The notes beneath the pieces are model-generated. The model was not told the origin of the DNA. It worked only from the letters and a program-made list of their open reading frames with translations, and made no database searches. From positions 120,720 through 184,719 of the forward strand of contig JAFXUJ010000003.1 in the NCBI GenBank assembly GCA_017525025.1: a DNA stretch of 64,000 nt, in the 5' to 3' direction. Position numbers and translations under genes: made by a program. Source of the stretch: Elusimicrobiaceae bacterium (GTDB taxonomy: Bacteria; Elusimicrobiota; Elusimicrobia; Elusimicrobiales; Elusimicrobiaceae). Positions within the stretch are counted from its first letter, which is position 1. The number at the start of each line of letters is the position of its first letter. Positions 1 to 6,806 of this stretch are shown here, piece after piece.

Positions 1-2
1 CG

Positions 3-635
3 GTATATAAATACAGCCGAAAAGAAATTATTTTAGTCGGCACGGCCTATTGTGTAGCGGTGTTTTGCGCCTACTTGTTATTGGGGCTTGGCCTGTTTAA
101 ATTTTTGTATGCCTTGCGTGGCTTTACGTATGTTACCAAAGCGTTTTATGTGTTAACGGCCGGGTTATGTTTGGTATTTTTTGTGTTGGGGTTGTACGAT
201 TTTTGGGTATATACCAAGACGAAAAAATCGGATGGTATGCTCCTGCAATTACCGCTTTCACTTAAAACTCGCATCCACAAGATTATGGGCTTTTTCCTGC
301 GCGATAAAGAAAAAAGCACTTGGCGTTTGGTGTTGGCGGCGTTGGCCGTAGGATTTGGAGTCTCTTTAATTGAAGCGGTATGTACGGGGGCCGTCTATGT
401 GCCGACGTGTGTGCTTATTATGAAGGACCCTGCCTTCCGCGTACAAGCCGTTTCCTATTTAGTTTTATACAATTTAATGTTCATTTTACCGTTGGTAACG
501 GTGTTTGTGCTGGCGTTACTGGGGTGCGAATCCAAATTGTTTAACGATTTCTTAAAAAAGCATTTAGGGATGATGAAGCTACTGCTTTGTGGAGTGTTTT
601 TAGTATTGTTTATATTGTTGTGCGGAAATATATAA
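3..635 (+). CDS. CcdA/DsbD-like thiol-disulfide transmembrane protein (5' end outside window)
   Basis: The frame is open to the left edge, so the true start lies outside the window. The visible part is a polytopic inner-membrane protein with about five hydrophobic segments. The stretch EAVCTGAVYVPT, at about residue 122 of the visible frame, resembles the Cys-containing helix (CTGQVYLPT-like) of cytochrome c biogenesis/CcdA-type proteins, which pass electrons from cytoplasmic thioredoxin to extracytoplasmic thiols. The second redox Cys would lie in the missing N-terminal half. A prepilin begins 35 bases downstream, so this gene may supply disulfide chemistry to exported proteins; that link is inference. 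The family call is fairly good, the exact subfamily is not. Confidence 0.6.
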   Translation, partial: VYKYSRKEIILVGTAYCVAVFCAYLLLGLGLFKFLYALRGFTYVTKAFYVLTAGLCLVFFVLGLYDFWVYTKTKKSDGMLLQLPLSLKTRIHKIMGFFLRDKEKSTWRLVLAALAVGFGVSLIEAVCTGAVYVPTCVLIMKDPAFRVQAVSYLVLYNLMFILPLVTVFVLALLGCESKLFNDFLKKHLGMMKLLLCGVFLVLFILLCGNI

Positions 636-670
636 AAACTACATAACAGGTTAGCTATATCGGAGCGTTT

Positions 671-1306
671 ATGAAAAGCTCGCTTGCGAAAAAAGGTTTT
701 ACGTTGTTGGAAATAGTGGTGGCAGTTATTATTGTATGTATTTTGGCCTCTATGGCTATTCTTTACTACTACGGCGCGATGGAACGGCTTCGCATGGCGG
801 AGGTGGTTACGCTGATCGGTACGGAAATAAGTGCCCAAGAACGAAGATTTTTAATGTCCCGCCGCTACACGGATAAATGGCACCAGTTGGACGTGCAACC
901 CGGCTACGTGCGTATACCCAAGGCCGATAACGAATATGCCAACGGCGCGGAAAATACTATTTTTTACACGCGCGGCAAAGACGAAAACGGCAACCCCCGC
1001 AACGGTTACGAAATATTTTTTGAACATTTTGGCTCGGAATGGTTTATGACGGCCAACCGCGTGGGGGACCAGGAGTATGACTATTCGTTAATTCGTCCGT
1101 TTCACGATACTACTATCTACTGCATACCGGCGGCCGGTAATTTAAAAAGCGAGGTTCTCTGCTCGGACTTTATGGGGGTAGACTCGGCCGATTTACTGCC
1201 GGAAGATCCGCGGACGGCCTACCGGGAGATGGAGGCCAAGGCCAGAACTGCCGCGGCCATACAAGCGCTCATGCCGGTAGGGGCGGTTGCCATGCCCAAG
1301 CCGTAA
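671..1306 (+). CDS. Type IV prepilin-like protein (pilin 1)
   Basis: A 211-residue protein with a class III (type IV) prepilin signal: a short basic leader ending KKG, then FTLLEIV with Glu at mature position 5, then a hydrophobic helix to about residue 33. A prepilin peptidase would cleave after Gly9. The C-terminal domain (YTDKW, FYTRGKDENG, a late Cys pair) has no recognised fold. The hydrophobic helix is followed by RLRMAEVVTLIGTEISAQERRF, close in style to the neighbouring pilin at 1467. The ribosome site is a weak CGGAG at 661-665. It is 35 bases behind the CcdA-like gene and probably cotranscribed; a terminator follows. It could be a minor pilin or a pseudopilin. Confidence 0.85.
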   Translation: MKSSLAKKGFTLLEIVVAVIIVCILASMAILYYYGAMERLRMAEVVTLIGTEISAQERRFLMSRRYTDKWHQLDVQPGYVRIPKADNEYANGAENTIFYTRGKDENGNPRNGYEIFFEHFGSEWFMTANRVGDQEYDYSLIRPFHDTTIYCIPAAGNLKSEVLCSDFMGVDSADLLPEDPRTAYREMEAKARTAAAIQALMPVGAVAMPKP

Positions 1307-1321
1307 AGGCCCATCACAGAC

Positions 1322-1337
1322 GTAAAACTAGTTTTAC
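1322..1337. repeat. 16-bp perfect palindrome
   Basis: GTAAAACTAGTTTTAC is a perfect two-fold palindrome lying between the stop of pilin 1 and its terminator hairpin. It could be an operator or simply an extension of the terminator structure. Confidence 0.6.
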
Positions 1338-1338
1338 A

Positions 1339-1372
1339 AGCGGGGGAAAAATTCCCCGCTTTTTTATTTTTT
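1339..1372 (+). terminator. Intrinsic terminator of pilin 1
   Basis: A stem AGCGGGG/CCCCGCT with an A-rich loop is followed at once by a T-rich run. It separates pilin 1 from the independent promoter of the next pilin. Confidence 0.85.
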
Positions 1373-1381
1373 AAAAAGGGC

Positions 1382-1410
1382 TTGATTTTTTCTCTTTTTA
1401 GTGCTACACT
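1382..1410 (+). promoter_or_regulatory. Sigma70-type promoter of pilin 2
   Basis: TTGATT (1382-1387) and TACACT (1405-1410) are separated by exactly 17 bases, about 55 bases before the ATG. The same TTGATT-N17 arrangement precedes the pilin at 63743. Confidence 0.7.
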
Positions 1411-1466
1411 AAATTAGTGGCTTGTTGGATGAGCCACAAATTATGACAATACAGTCAGGAGGTCTT

Positions 1467-2024
1467 ATGAATAATAATGTAAAGGGTTTTACCCTTATTG
1501 AACTCTTGGTGGTGGTACTCATCATCGGGATCTTGGCTTCTATGGCCTTGCCGCAATACTTCAAAGCGGTAGAACGCGCCCGCATGACCGAAGCAGTCAC
1601 CTTGCTCGGCAACATTGCTCAAGCGCAACAACGCAAATGGTTGCAAATCAACCGCTATACCACCACCTTTGCGGGGTTGGACGTAGCTCCTGCCGGTGTA
1701 ACAACCGGTCAATGGAATACCAAAGCTGACGGAAACGGTTTCCAAATTGATTTGGATGCTGCGAACCAGAGCGACTTCAATGCTGCCAATGCAACGGCTA
1801 TACGCACCGCTCCTAACGGTGGTACTTTGCAATATGCATATACCTTAACCCGCTACTATGCCGGTACCGGTACTGCCTGCACGGGTACCAACTCGTCCGG
1901 TGCGGAATTGTGCGCCGACTTCTGCGGTATTGATGCACCGTTAGCCGTAAACGCTGCTTGCTGTAACGCTACGCAAGACGCTGGCGACTGCGCTCCTGAA
2001 GCAGCTGGTGGAAACAATCCGTAG
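1467..2024 (+). CDS. Type IV pilin, PilE/PilA-like (pilin 2)
   Basis: I place the start at 1467 (MNNNVKGFTL), not at an upstream in-frame codon, because CAGGAGG at 1456-1462 sits 4 bases before this ATG. The leader is 7 residues, cleavage falls after Gly7, and the mature protein starts FTLIELL with Glu5 and the classical hydrophobic helix ending MALPQYFKAVERAR. The C-terminal half has six Cys in its last third, probably forming a disulfide-bonded pilin loop. It has its own promoter and its own terminator, so it is monocistronic. Strong signals at both ends make this the best candidate in the window for a well expressed or major pilin; that is inference. Confidence 0.9.
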   Translation: MNNNVKGFTLIELLVVVLIIGILASMALPQYFKAVERARMTEAVTLLGNIAQAQQRKWLQINRYTTTFAGLDVAPAGVTTGQWNTKADGNGFQIDLDAANQSDFNAANATAIRTAPNGGTLQYAYTLTRYYAGTGTACTGTNSSGAELCADFCGIDAPLAVNAACCNATQDAGDCAPEAAGGNNP

Positions 2025-2045
2025 TTTTATTAGTTCTTACGAGAA

Positions 2046-2077
2046 CAAAACCCGCTTCTTACGAAGCGGGTTTTTTA
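2046..2077 (+). terminator. Intrinsic terminator of pilin 2
   Basis: The stem AACCCGCTTC/GAAGCGGGTT with a 4-base loop is followed by TTTTTTA. It starts about 20 bases after the stop codon. Confidence 0.9.
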
Positions 2078-2148
2078 TTGGTTAAAAAAGAGATGTTACA
2101 CTAAGCGGAAACCTCAAAGCAAGTTTGGGGTAACATTTATATAAATAG

Positions 2149-2201
2149 AGGAGTTCGCTTCATCCCAGAAAGGCATAAAAAAACGCCTTCTAGGAGAATC
2201 G
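2149..2201. repeat. 53-bp direct repeat, copy A (contains truncated tRNA-Glu 3' end)
   Basis: These 53 bases match 2295-2347 with a single mismatch. The last 18 bases of copy A are identical to the 3' end of tRNA-Glu (T-loop part plus acceptor strand), but the rest of the tRNA is missing. The unit also holds a small hairpin AAGGC/GCCTT around an A-run. Confidence 0.9.
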
Positions 2202-2294
2202 CGCCTTGCCCCTGCAAGGCACGCAAAATCTACAAGCACTCCGTGCAAAAAGGGCCCAGATTTTGCCCTTATTTTATCCGCCCTGACGGACGGG

Positions 2295-2347
2295 AGGAGT
2301 TCGCTTCCTCCCAGAAAGGCATAAAAAAACGCCTTCTAGGAGAATCG
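2295..2347. repeat. 53-bp direct repeat, copy B (overlaps functional tRNA-Glu 3' end)
   Basis: This is the second copy of the 2149-2201 unit, with a period of 146 bases. Here its last 18 bases (2330-2347) are part of the complete tRNA-Glu gene. The 93 bases between the copies hold no ORF but contain short inverted repeats. Confidence 0.9.
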
Positions 2348-2401
2348 AACTCCTCTTTTCGGATTGAAAATCCGACGTCCTAACCGATAGACGAAGAAGG
2401 C
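2330..2401 (-). tRNA. tRNA-Glu (TTC)
   Basis: On the minus strand it folds as a full cloverleaf: 7-bp acceptor GCCTTCT/AGAAGGC, D-arm GTC..GAC, anticodon loop with TTC inside GGATTTTCAATCC, and T-arm GGAG..CTCC with TTCGATT. The discriminator base is G. No CCA is encoded in the DNA (the next bases are TTT). Confidence 0.95.
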
Positions 2402-2406
2402 ATTCA

Positions 2407-2481
2407 TGGTGCGCCCGGTGAGACTTGAACTCACGGCCCCCCGCTTAAAAGGCGGATGCTCTACCACTGAGCTACGAGCGC
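2407..2481 (-). tRNA. tRNA-Lys (TTT)
   Basis: On the minus strand the acceptor GCGCTCG pairs with CGGGCGC (one T-G pair), the D-arm is standard, and the anticodon loop CTTTTAA gives TTT. The T-arm GTGAG/CTCAC carries TTCAAGT. The discriminator A is followed by an encoded CCA (2409-2407). It lies 5 bases upstream of tRNA-Glu, so the two are probably one transcript. Confidence 0.95.
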
Positions 2482-2657
2482 AAAATTTTTAGGGGTTTAA
2501 TCAACCATCGGTCAAACCCGACATAATTATTATATCAAAAATCACTTGCTGCGCACAACTGTTTTTTGTTGGCAAACCGGACCTTCCGGGCAGTAATTTA
2601 TTATATCACTTTTTAAACGCAAACGTCAAAAATAAAAAAGATACTTATACAAACTGT

Positions 2658-2687
2658 TTGACAGCCGGCCGCCGCCCTTGCTACCAT
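2658..2687 (+). promoter_or_regulatory. Promoter of ridA-malQ
   Basis: A perfect -35 TTGACA (2658-2663) lies 18 bases before TACCAT (2682-2687), about 40 bases upstream of the ridA ATG. The spacer is GC-rich. Confidence 0.55.
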
Positions 2688-2726
2688 ATAAAAAACAGGC
2701 ATTGGCCTGCATAAAGGGGAATACCT

Positions 2727-3107
2727 ATGATGAAAAAAGTAATCAGCTCTGCCCAAGCACCAAAGGTTTTTGGCTGTTATTCGCATGCGGTAGAAATCGG
2801 CGGATTTATTTTTACGTCGGGCATGTTGCCGGTGGACCCGGTAACCGGGGAAATTTTTAACGGAGATGTCCGCGTGCAAACGGAGCTTATCTTGCGTAAT
2901 TTGGAAAATATTTTAAAAGAGGCCGGTTGTTCCCTTAAAAACGTAGTGAAAACAACCGTTTTTATGACGGACCTTACCCAATTCGCCGAGATGAACAGTG
3001 TATATAGCGCCTTTTTTAAAGAAAATCCGCCCGCCCGCACCACCGTGCAAGTGGCTGCGCTAGCCAAGGGCAGTTCGGTAGAAATAGAAGTAATTGCTAA
3101 AAAATAA
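2727..3107 (+). CDS. ridA: RidA-family enamine/imine deaminase
   Basis: 126 residues, the usual size of the RidA (YjgF/UK114) family. These cytoplasmic trimers hydrolyse reactive 2-aminoacrylate-type enamines made by PLP enzymes. The C-terminal signature PARTTVQVAAL is present, with the substrate-carboxylate-binding Arg at 104 and the following V-E-I-E strand. The upstream half carries the expected FTSGMLPVDP motif. AAGGGG 8 bases before the first of two adjacent ATG codons supports the start; initiation at the second ATG is possible. malQ follows after 5 bases, so the two are probably cotranscribed, although no functional link is evident. Confidence 0.9.
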   Translation: MMKKVISSAQAPKVFGCYSHAVEIGGFIFTSGMLPVDPVTGEIFNGDVRVQTELILRNLENILKEAGCSLKNVVKTTVFMTDLTQFAEMNSVYSAFFKENPPARTTVQVAALAKGSSVEIEVIAKK

Positions 3108-3112
3108 ATTTT

Positions 3113-4684
3113 ATGACGATTCAAGAACAATTGCTATCATCACGTTCGTGTGGAATATTATTACCGCTTTGCGCCATGAAAACGGAAACGGATTGGGGCG
3201 TGGGCGATTTGGGTTCGCTATCTGTGTGGACGGAGTTTTTAGCTTCCCAAGGCGTGAAAATTTTGCAAATTTTACCTCTGCAAGAAACGGCCCCCGGTAT
3301 TACCTGCCCGTATGCGGCGCTTTCTTCCTTCGCTACGGACCCGGTCTATACCGATATTTCCGCCGTGGAAGATATCAAACATAGCCCCGCAGCTCAAGAA
3401 TATATCCGCAGTTTGCAACCGCAAATTGACGCGTGGCACCAAGCCAAGAGAGCCCCTTTTGAACAAGTTAAACAAGCCAAACTAAGGGCTTTGTGGCGCG
3501 GATACCAGACTTTTTTATCCGCCGAGCAAGCCAACCGCACCGCGCGTTTCCGCGCGTTTGAAGCGTACCAAAGTGCCCAGGCGGGGTGGCTGCGCAGTTA
3601 CGCACTTTTCCGCACGTTGAAAGATTTTTACAAATGGCAAACCTGGTTGGACTGGCCGGAAGAACTCAAAAACCATGAGCCGCTGGCGGTGCATGAGTTT
3701 GAAGTAACGTACGCGGAATACGTCAATTTCTATGCGTATATTCAATGGATTTTAGACGGTCAACTGCGCCGCGCCAAGGCCGCTGCGGCCGCGCAAGGCA
3801 TTCTGCTTTTTGGCGATATCCCTTTTGGTACCAATTTGGATAGTGCCGAAGTTTGGGCCGAGCGGGAAAATTACCGCTTAGGTTGGGAAATCGGCGCTCC
3901 GGCCGATCAATTTTCAAAAGGGGGCCAGAAATGGGGACTCCCGGCGTATGATTGGGGGTATCAACATACGCATAATTTAGATTTGTGGCGGCGCAAAATC
4001 CGCCGTATGACGGAACTATATGATATTTTCCGCTTGGACCACTTGGTTGGATTTTTCCGCACGTATGTTTTTGCTCCCGGCGATACAGTAGGCTCTTTTG
4101 ATATCCAGGGTGAGCAGAACCAAATTGACCGCGGCTATGCGTTTTTGCGCATGGTGCTAGATGAAGCCAATGGCAAACTGGCCGTGGGGGAAGATTTGGG
4201 TGTTATTCCTAATTATATGCGCCGGATGTTAGTAGATTTGAAAATCCCTGGTTACAAAGTCATCCGTTGGGAACGGGAAGACAACGGCTATTACCGCGAA
4301 CCGCGTAACTATCCGGTGGTATCGTTGGCCACCACTTCTACCCACGATACGGAAACTGCCCGCGGTTGGTGGGAAACCATGGATATACATGAACGGGCGA
4401 ATATCTGGGAAATGATCTCCGCCCAAAAAACCGATGGCAACGTGCCGTGGAACGACGATACCCAACGGGCTATTTTCAACCGGGTGTTGGGATCCGCCTC
4501 TGCGCTTGTTATGTTCTCTTGGCAAGATGTAATCGGCACGACCGACCGCGTCAACACTCCGGGGACCGTCAGCGACGATAACTGGACGTACCGCAGCGAA
4601 TACACCCCTGCCCAAGCGGCTCAGGTGTATCAAAAACAGTGGGAAATGCTGCGCGAGTTGCTAAAAGAGACAAACCGATTGTAA
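3113..4684 (+). CDS. malQ: 4-alpha-glucanotransferase (amylomaltase, GH77)
   Basis: At 523 residues it has the length of the short bacterial GH77 enzymes. It transfers alpha-1,4-glucan segments between maltodextrins in the cytoplasm, for glycogen or maltose turnover. Visible catalytic motifs are the nucleophile Asp309 in FRLDHLVGF, the acid/base Glu360 in GEDLGVIP and the stabilising Asp412 in STHDTE. The N-terminal SGILLP-like strand (CGILLPLCAMKTETDWGVGD) is typical. There is no clear ribosome site before the ATG, so translation is probably coupled to ridA 5 bases upstream. A terminator follows. Together with the CBM48-like protein at 10479 it hints at alpha-glucan metabolism. Confidence 0.95.
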   Translation: MTIQEQLLSSRSCGILLPLCAMKTETDWGVGDLGSLSVWTEFLASQGVKILQILPLQETAPGITCPYAALSSFATDPVYTDISAVEDIKHSPAAQEYIRSLQPQIDAWHQAKRAPFEQVKQAKLRALWRGYQTFLSAEQANRTARFRAFEAYQSAQAGWLRSYALFRTLKDFYKWQTWLDWPEELKNHEPLAVHEFEVTYAEYVNFYAYIQWILDGQLRRAKAAAAAQGILLFGDIPFGTNLDSAEVWAERENYRLGWEIGAPADQFSKGGQKWGLPAYDWGYQHTHNLDLWRRKIRRMTELYDIFRLDHLVGFFRTYVFAPGDTVGSFDIQGEQNQIDRGYAFLRMVLDEANGKLAVGEDLGVIPNYMRRMLVDLKIPGYKVIRWEREDNGYYREPRNYPVVSLATTSTHDTETARGWWETMDIHERANIWEMISAQKTDGNVPWNDDTQRAIFNRVLGSASALVMFSWQDVIGTTDRVNTPGTVSDDNWTYRSEYTPAQAAQVYQKQWEMLRELLKETNRL

Positions 4685-4700
4685 GTAATTCTTGGTTTAA

Positions 4701-4737
4701 AAAACCTCTTTGCTTACGGGCAAAGAGGTTTTATTTT
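4701..4737. terminator. Bidirectional intrinsic terminator between malQ and a convergent gene
   Basis: The perfect 11-bp stem AACCTCTTTGC/GCAAAGAGGTT has a 6-base loop. It has T-rich flanks on both strands, so it can serve malQ (+) and the gene ending at 4731 (-). Confidence 0.85.
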
Positions 4738-5246
4738 GTTGTATTTTCGGCAGGGGGTATTCCGGTAGGAGCGGCCGGTTCTTCGGTACTTAGTAGCTCG
4801 CTCAGTTCAGCAGACGGCTGGGAGGGAAAAAGTTCTTCCGCCAGTTTTTCCAGCCGCTCGCGCGCTTGGGTATAATCGGTACTGGCTTTGGTAAGTTGGG
4901 CGGTAGGGCGGTTGGCCTCGTGATTTTTAGCCATTTCCAACGCCAAGACCGTTTTTTTAAGTTCAAATTCTTCCATGGCTAAACGCAAACGGATGTGGTT
5001 TAAGAGGCGCTCTTTTTCCGCGCTGACCACAGCCGGGCAACTGTTTAAAGCTTGCACCAAGGTTTCTAAATCTTGCTGGGCCTGTTCGCGCGTGAGCGTT
5101 TGAAAAATAGGATTTTGGGTTTGCAGTTCGGGCACGGCGACGGCAGCCGCCAAAGAAGCGTCGCGTGTGGGCAGAAAATTATTTCCTACCAACATGCCGC
5201 CCACAAACAACAATACCATGGTAAATAAATACAAAATGTAACGCAT
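4731..5246 (-). CDS. Unknown membrane-anchored protein with coiled-coil region
   Basis: A 171-residue protein I do not recognise. An N-terminal hydrophobic helix (residues 3-21, no lipobox Cys) would anchor or export it. Residues about 50-135 are rich in Glu, Lys, Leu and Ala and look helical, probably coiled coil. The tail is acidic and Pro-rich (EEPAAPTGIPPAE). The deaminase gene ends 39 bases upstream on the same strand. Only the membrane segment and the helical middle can be supported. Confidence 0.6.
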   Translation of the reverse strand: MRYILYLFTMVLLFVGGMLVGNNFLPTRDASLAAAVAVPELQTQNPIFQTLTREQAQQDLETLVQALNSCPAVVSAEKERLLNHIRLRLAMEEFELKKTVLALEMAKNHEANRPTAQLTKASTDYTQARERLEKLAEELFPSQPSAELSELLSTEEPAAPTGIPPAENTTK

Positions 5247-5284
5247 AGCAACCCTTTTTTATATTTTACTAAATCCGGTTGGAT

Positions 5285-5821
5285 TTAGCGGGAAGGTTTG
5301 TAAATTTTTTTGCCTTGTTCCACGTAACTCTTTAGAATGGCTTCGCCCAGTTGTACTTCTATATTTCCGTAGACGGTAATCCCGCGTCTTTTAAACTCGT
5401 TTAGCCAGTCCGGTTTAAACCCCTCATCAAACCCGGTAATGGCTTCTACCCGCGCGGAAGGTACCCCGTAATAAACGGCCCGAATGCCCGACCATAAAAT
5501 TCCGCCCAGGCACATTAAGCACGGCTCTGCGGTAACATATAAGCTTAAATGATGCGGGGCCAAATCAAACGTATTTAGTTTTTCTTCCGCCTGTTTAATA
5601 GCGTTCATTTCGGCGTGGTTATGGCTGCAACATCCGCTTACAACGGAGTTGGCGGCCTTGGCAATCAGATTTCCTTTGTCGTCGTAAATAGCCGCCAAAA
5701 ACGGGCCGGATTCGTTAACAATATGCCCTTTTAATTCTTCTTGCAAATCCCGTATAATTTGGGAAGCTCGTTCTACTTTTTTTGGGTCAATCGTTTCATT
5801 AGATAAAATAGTGGAAAACAT
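5285..5821 (-). CDS. Nucleoside deaminase of the cytidine/guanine deaminase superfamily
   Basis: I place the start at 5821 (MFSTILSNET) because ACAGGAG lies 7-8 bases before it; an in-frame ATG 13 codons upstream has no such site. The zinc-binding signature is complete: H-A-E in NHAEMNAIK, with Glu as proton shuttle, and PCLMC for the two Cys ligands. These enzymes deaminate guanine, cytosine or related bases in salvage, or adenosine in tRNA; the substrate cannot be read from sequence. The flanking residues (TAEPCLMCLGGILWSGI) favour a guanine-deaminase-like member over TadA. About 178 residues, slightly longer than the core because of an N-terminal helix. Confidence 0.8.
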   Translation of the reverse strand: MFSTILSNETIDPKKVERASQIIRDLQEELKGHIVNESGPFLAAIYDDKGNLIAKAANSVVSGCCSHNHAEMNAIKQAEEKLNTFDLAPHHLSLYVTAEPCLMCLGGILWSGIRAVYYGVPSARVEAITGFDEGFKPDWLNEFKRRGITVYGNIEVQLGEAILKSYVEQGKKIYKPSR

Positions 5822-5917
5822 AGTAAAGCTCCTGTCGTAATTACCAACTTTATTATACAAAAAACAGGTTAAAAGGGAACTTGCTATAATATAGTATATT
5901 ATCGCAAGGAGAGGTAT

Positions 5918-6172
5918 ATGGCTTCATTTTCGTTTCGCACCCAAGGGGTGTGTTCGCAAGAAATTTCATTTGAGTTAGATGGACAAGGCAAAGTGCATGA
6001 CGTTCAATTTGTCGGCGGTTGCCCGGGCAATTTAACGGCTATTAGCAAACTGGTGGAAGGAGCGGACGCCAAACAAGTGGCGGCTTTGCTTAAAGGCAAC
6101 GATTGCGCCGGAAAGGGTACTTCGTGTGCCGACCAATTGGCCCGTGCCTTGGAACAAGCGGTTAATAAATAG
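5918..6172 (+). CDS. Small TSCPD-domain protein (TIGR03905-like, four Cys)
   Basis: An 84-residue protein resembling the TSCPD family, a small domain also found at the C-terminus of some vitamin B12-dependent ribonucleotide reductases. Four Cys are in the family pattern: GVCS (12), GGCPGN (35), NDC and TSCADQLA. They probably bind a metal. AAGGAGAGG 5 bases before ATG gives a firm start. A TATAAT lies about 20-30 bases upstream in the region shared with the divergent deaminase. Molecular function is unknown for the family. Confidence 0.8.
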   Translation: MASFSFRTQGVCSQEISFELDGQGKVHDVQFVGGCPGNLTAISKLVEGADAKQVAALLKGNDCAGKGTSCADQLARALEQAVNK

Positions 6173-6191
6173 TAAAAATTAGGAAAGAATT

Positions 6192-6740
6192 ATGTTGAAG
6201 AAAAAAAGTTTATTCTTGTTATGTTTAGGTGCTATGCTCTGCTATGCGTGTGCTACCCATGTGGCCTATAAAACTTCTAACTACACGGGTAAAACATTTA
6301 CCATGTTGGTGCCTAGTTCGGACACGCGAAATTACGAGACCGATTCTGTGTATGATAGACATTTCCCTATCGTTAAAGATATGCTATACCCTTTTTATCA
6401 GTTAGTGTATCATCATGCGGGTGGTTACACAACGGATGAGGGAGTGTATTACGTGGCGGTGGTAGAAATTTCCGGCTTGGCGCAAGGGGAAACAACGGCT
6501 TCTTGGCACGAAGATTCTTTGCCGGTGGCGGTAAAGGATCTTTCCGGCCCGTTAGGCAAAGCGCACTACGTGAATATCTTGCTGAACCGTAAACAGCTGA
6601 TAGATTCCTATAAAAATTGGGGCAAGATGGTTATTTCCTTAACGGATAACGGAGAAAAATATAACATCGTTTTTTCCGGATCTTATCTAAAAAACGTACT
6701 TACCAAAACAACGAACTTTTTAGTTTCTGCGGCTAAGTAA
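6192..6740 (+). CDS. Unknown exported protein
   Basis: 182 residues with a basic start (MLKKK) and hydrophobic signal (LFLLCLGAMLCYA) up to about residue 20. Cys residues at 17 and 20 make a lipoprotein conceivable, but the bases of a good lipobox (L-A/S-G/A-C) are not all there. The mature part is beta-rich with no recognised motif. It starts 19 bases after the TSCPD gene with AGGAAAG before ATG, and is followed by a strong terminator, so it ends that two-gene unit. Confidence 0.6.
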   Translation: MLKKKSLFLLCLGAMLCYACATHVAYKTSNYTGKTFTMLVPSSDTRNYETDSVYDRHFPIVKDMLYPFYQLVYHHAGGYTTDEGVYYVAVVEISGLAQGETTASWHEDSLPVAVKDLSGPLGKAHYVNILLNRKQLIDSYKNWGKMVISLTDNGEKYNIVFSGSYLKNVLTKTTNFLVSAAK

Positions 6741-6761
6741 CCAAGATGATTTCTAAGTAGA

Positions 6762-6791
6762 AACACCCCGGGTTTACGCCCGGGGTGTTTT
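6762..6791. terminator. Intrinsic terminator between convergent genes
   Basis: The perfect stem AACACCCCGGG/CCCGGGGTGTT with a 6-base loop and T-run lies 20 bases after the exported-protein stop. It is close to the end of the convergent DUF2339 gene and may serve both. Confidence 0.85.
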
Positions 6792-6806
6792 GTGAGAGAT
6801 TTTCAA

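Noticed and set aside
2486..2515. Promoter TTGACC/TAAAAA for tRNA-Lys on the minus strand
   Set aside because: The -10 would lie only about 5 bases from the mature 5' end, so transcription would start inside the tRNA.
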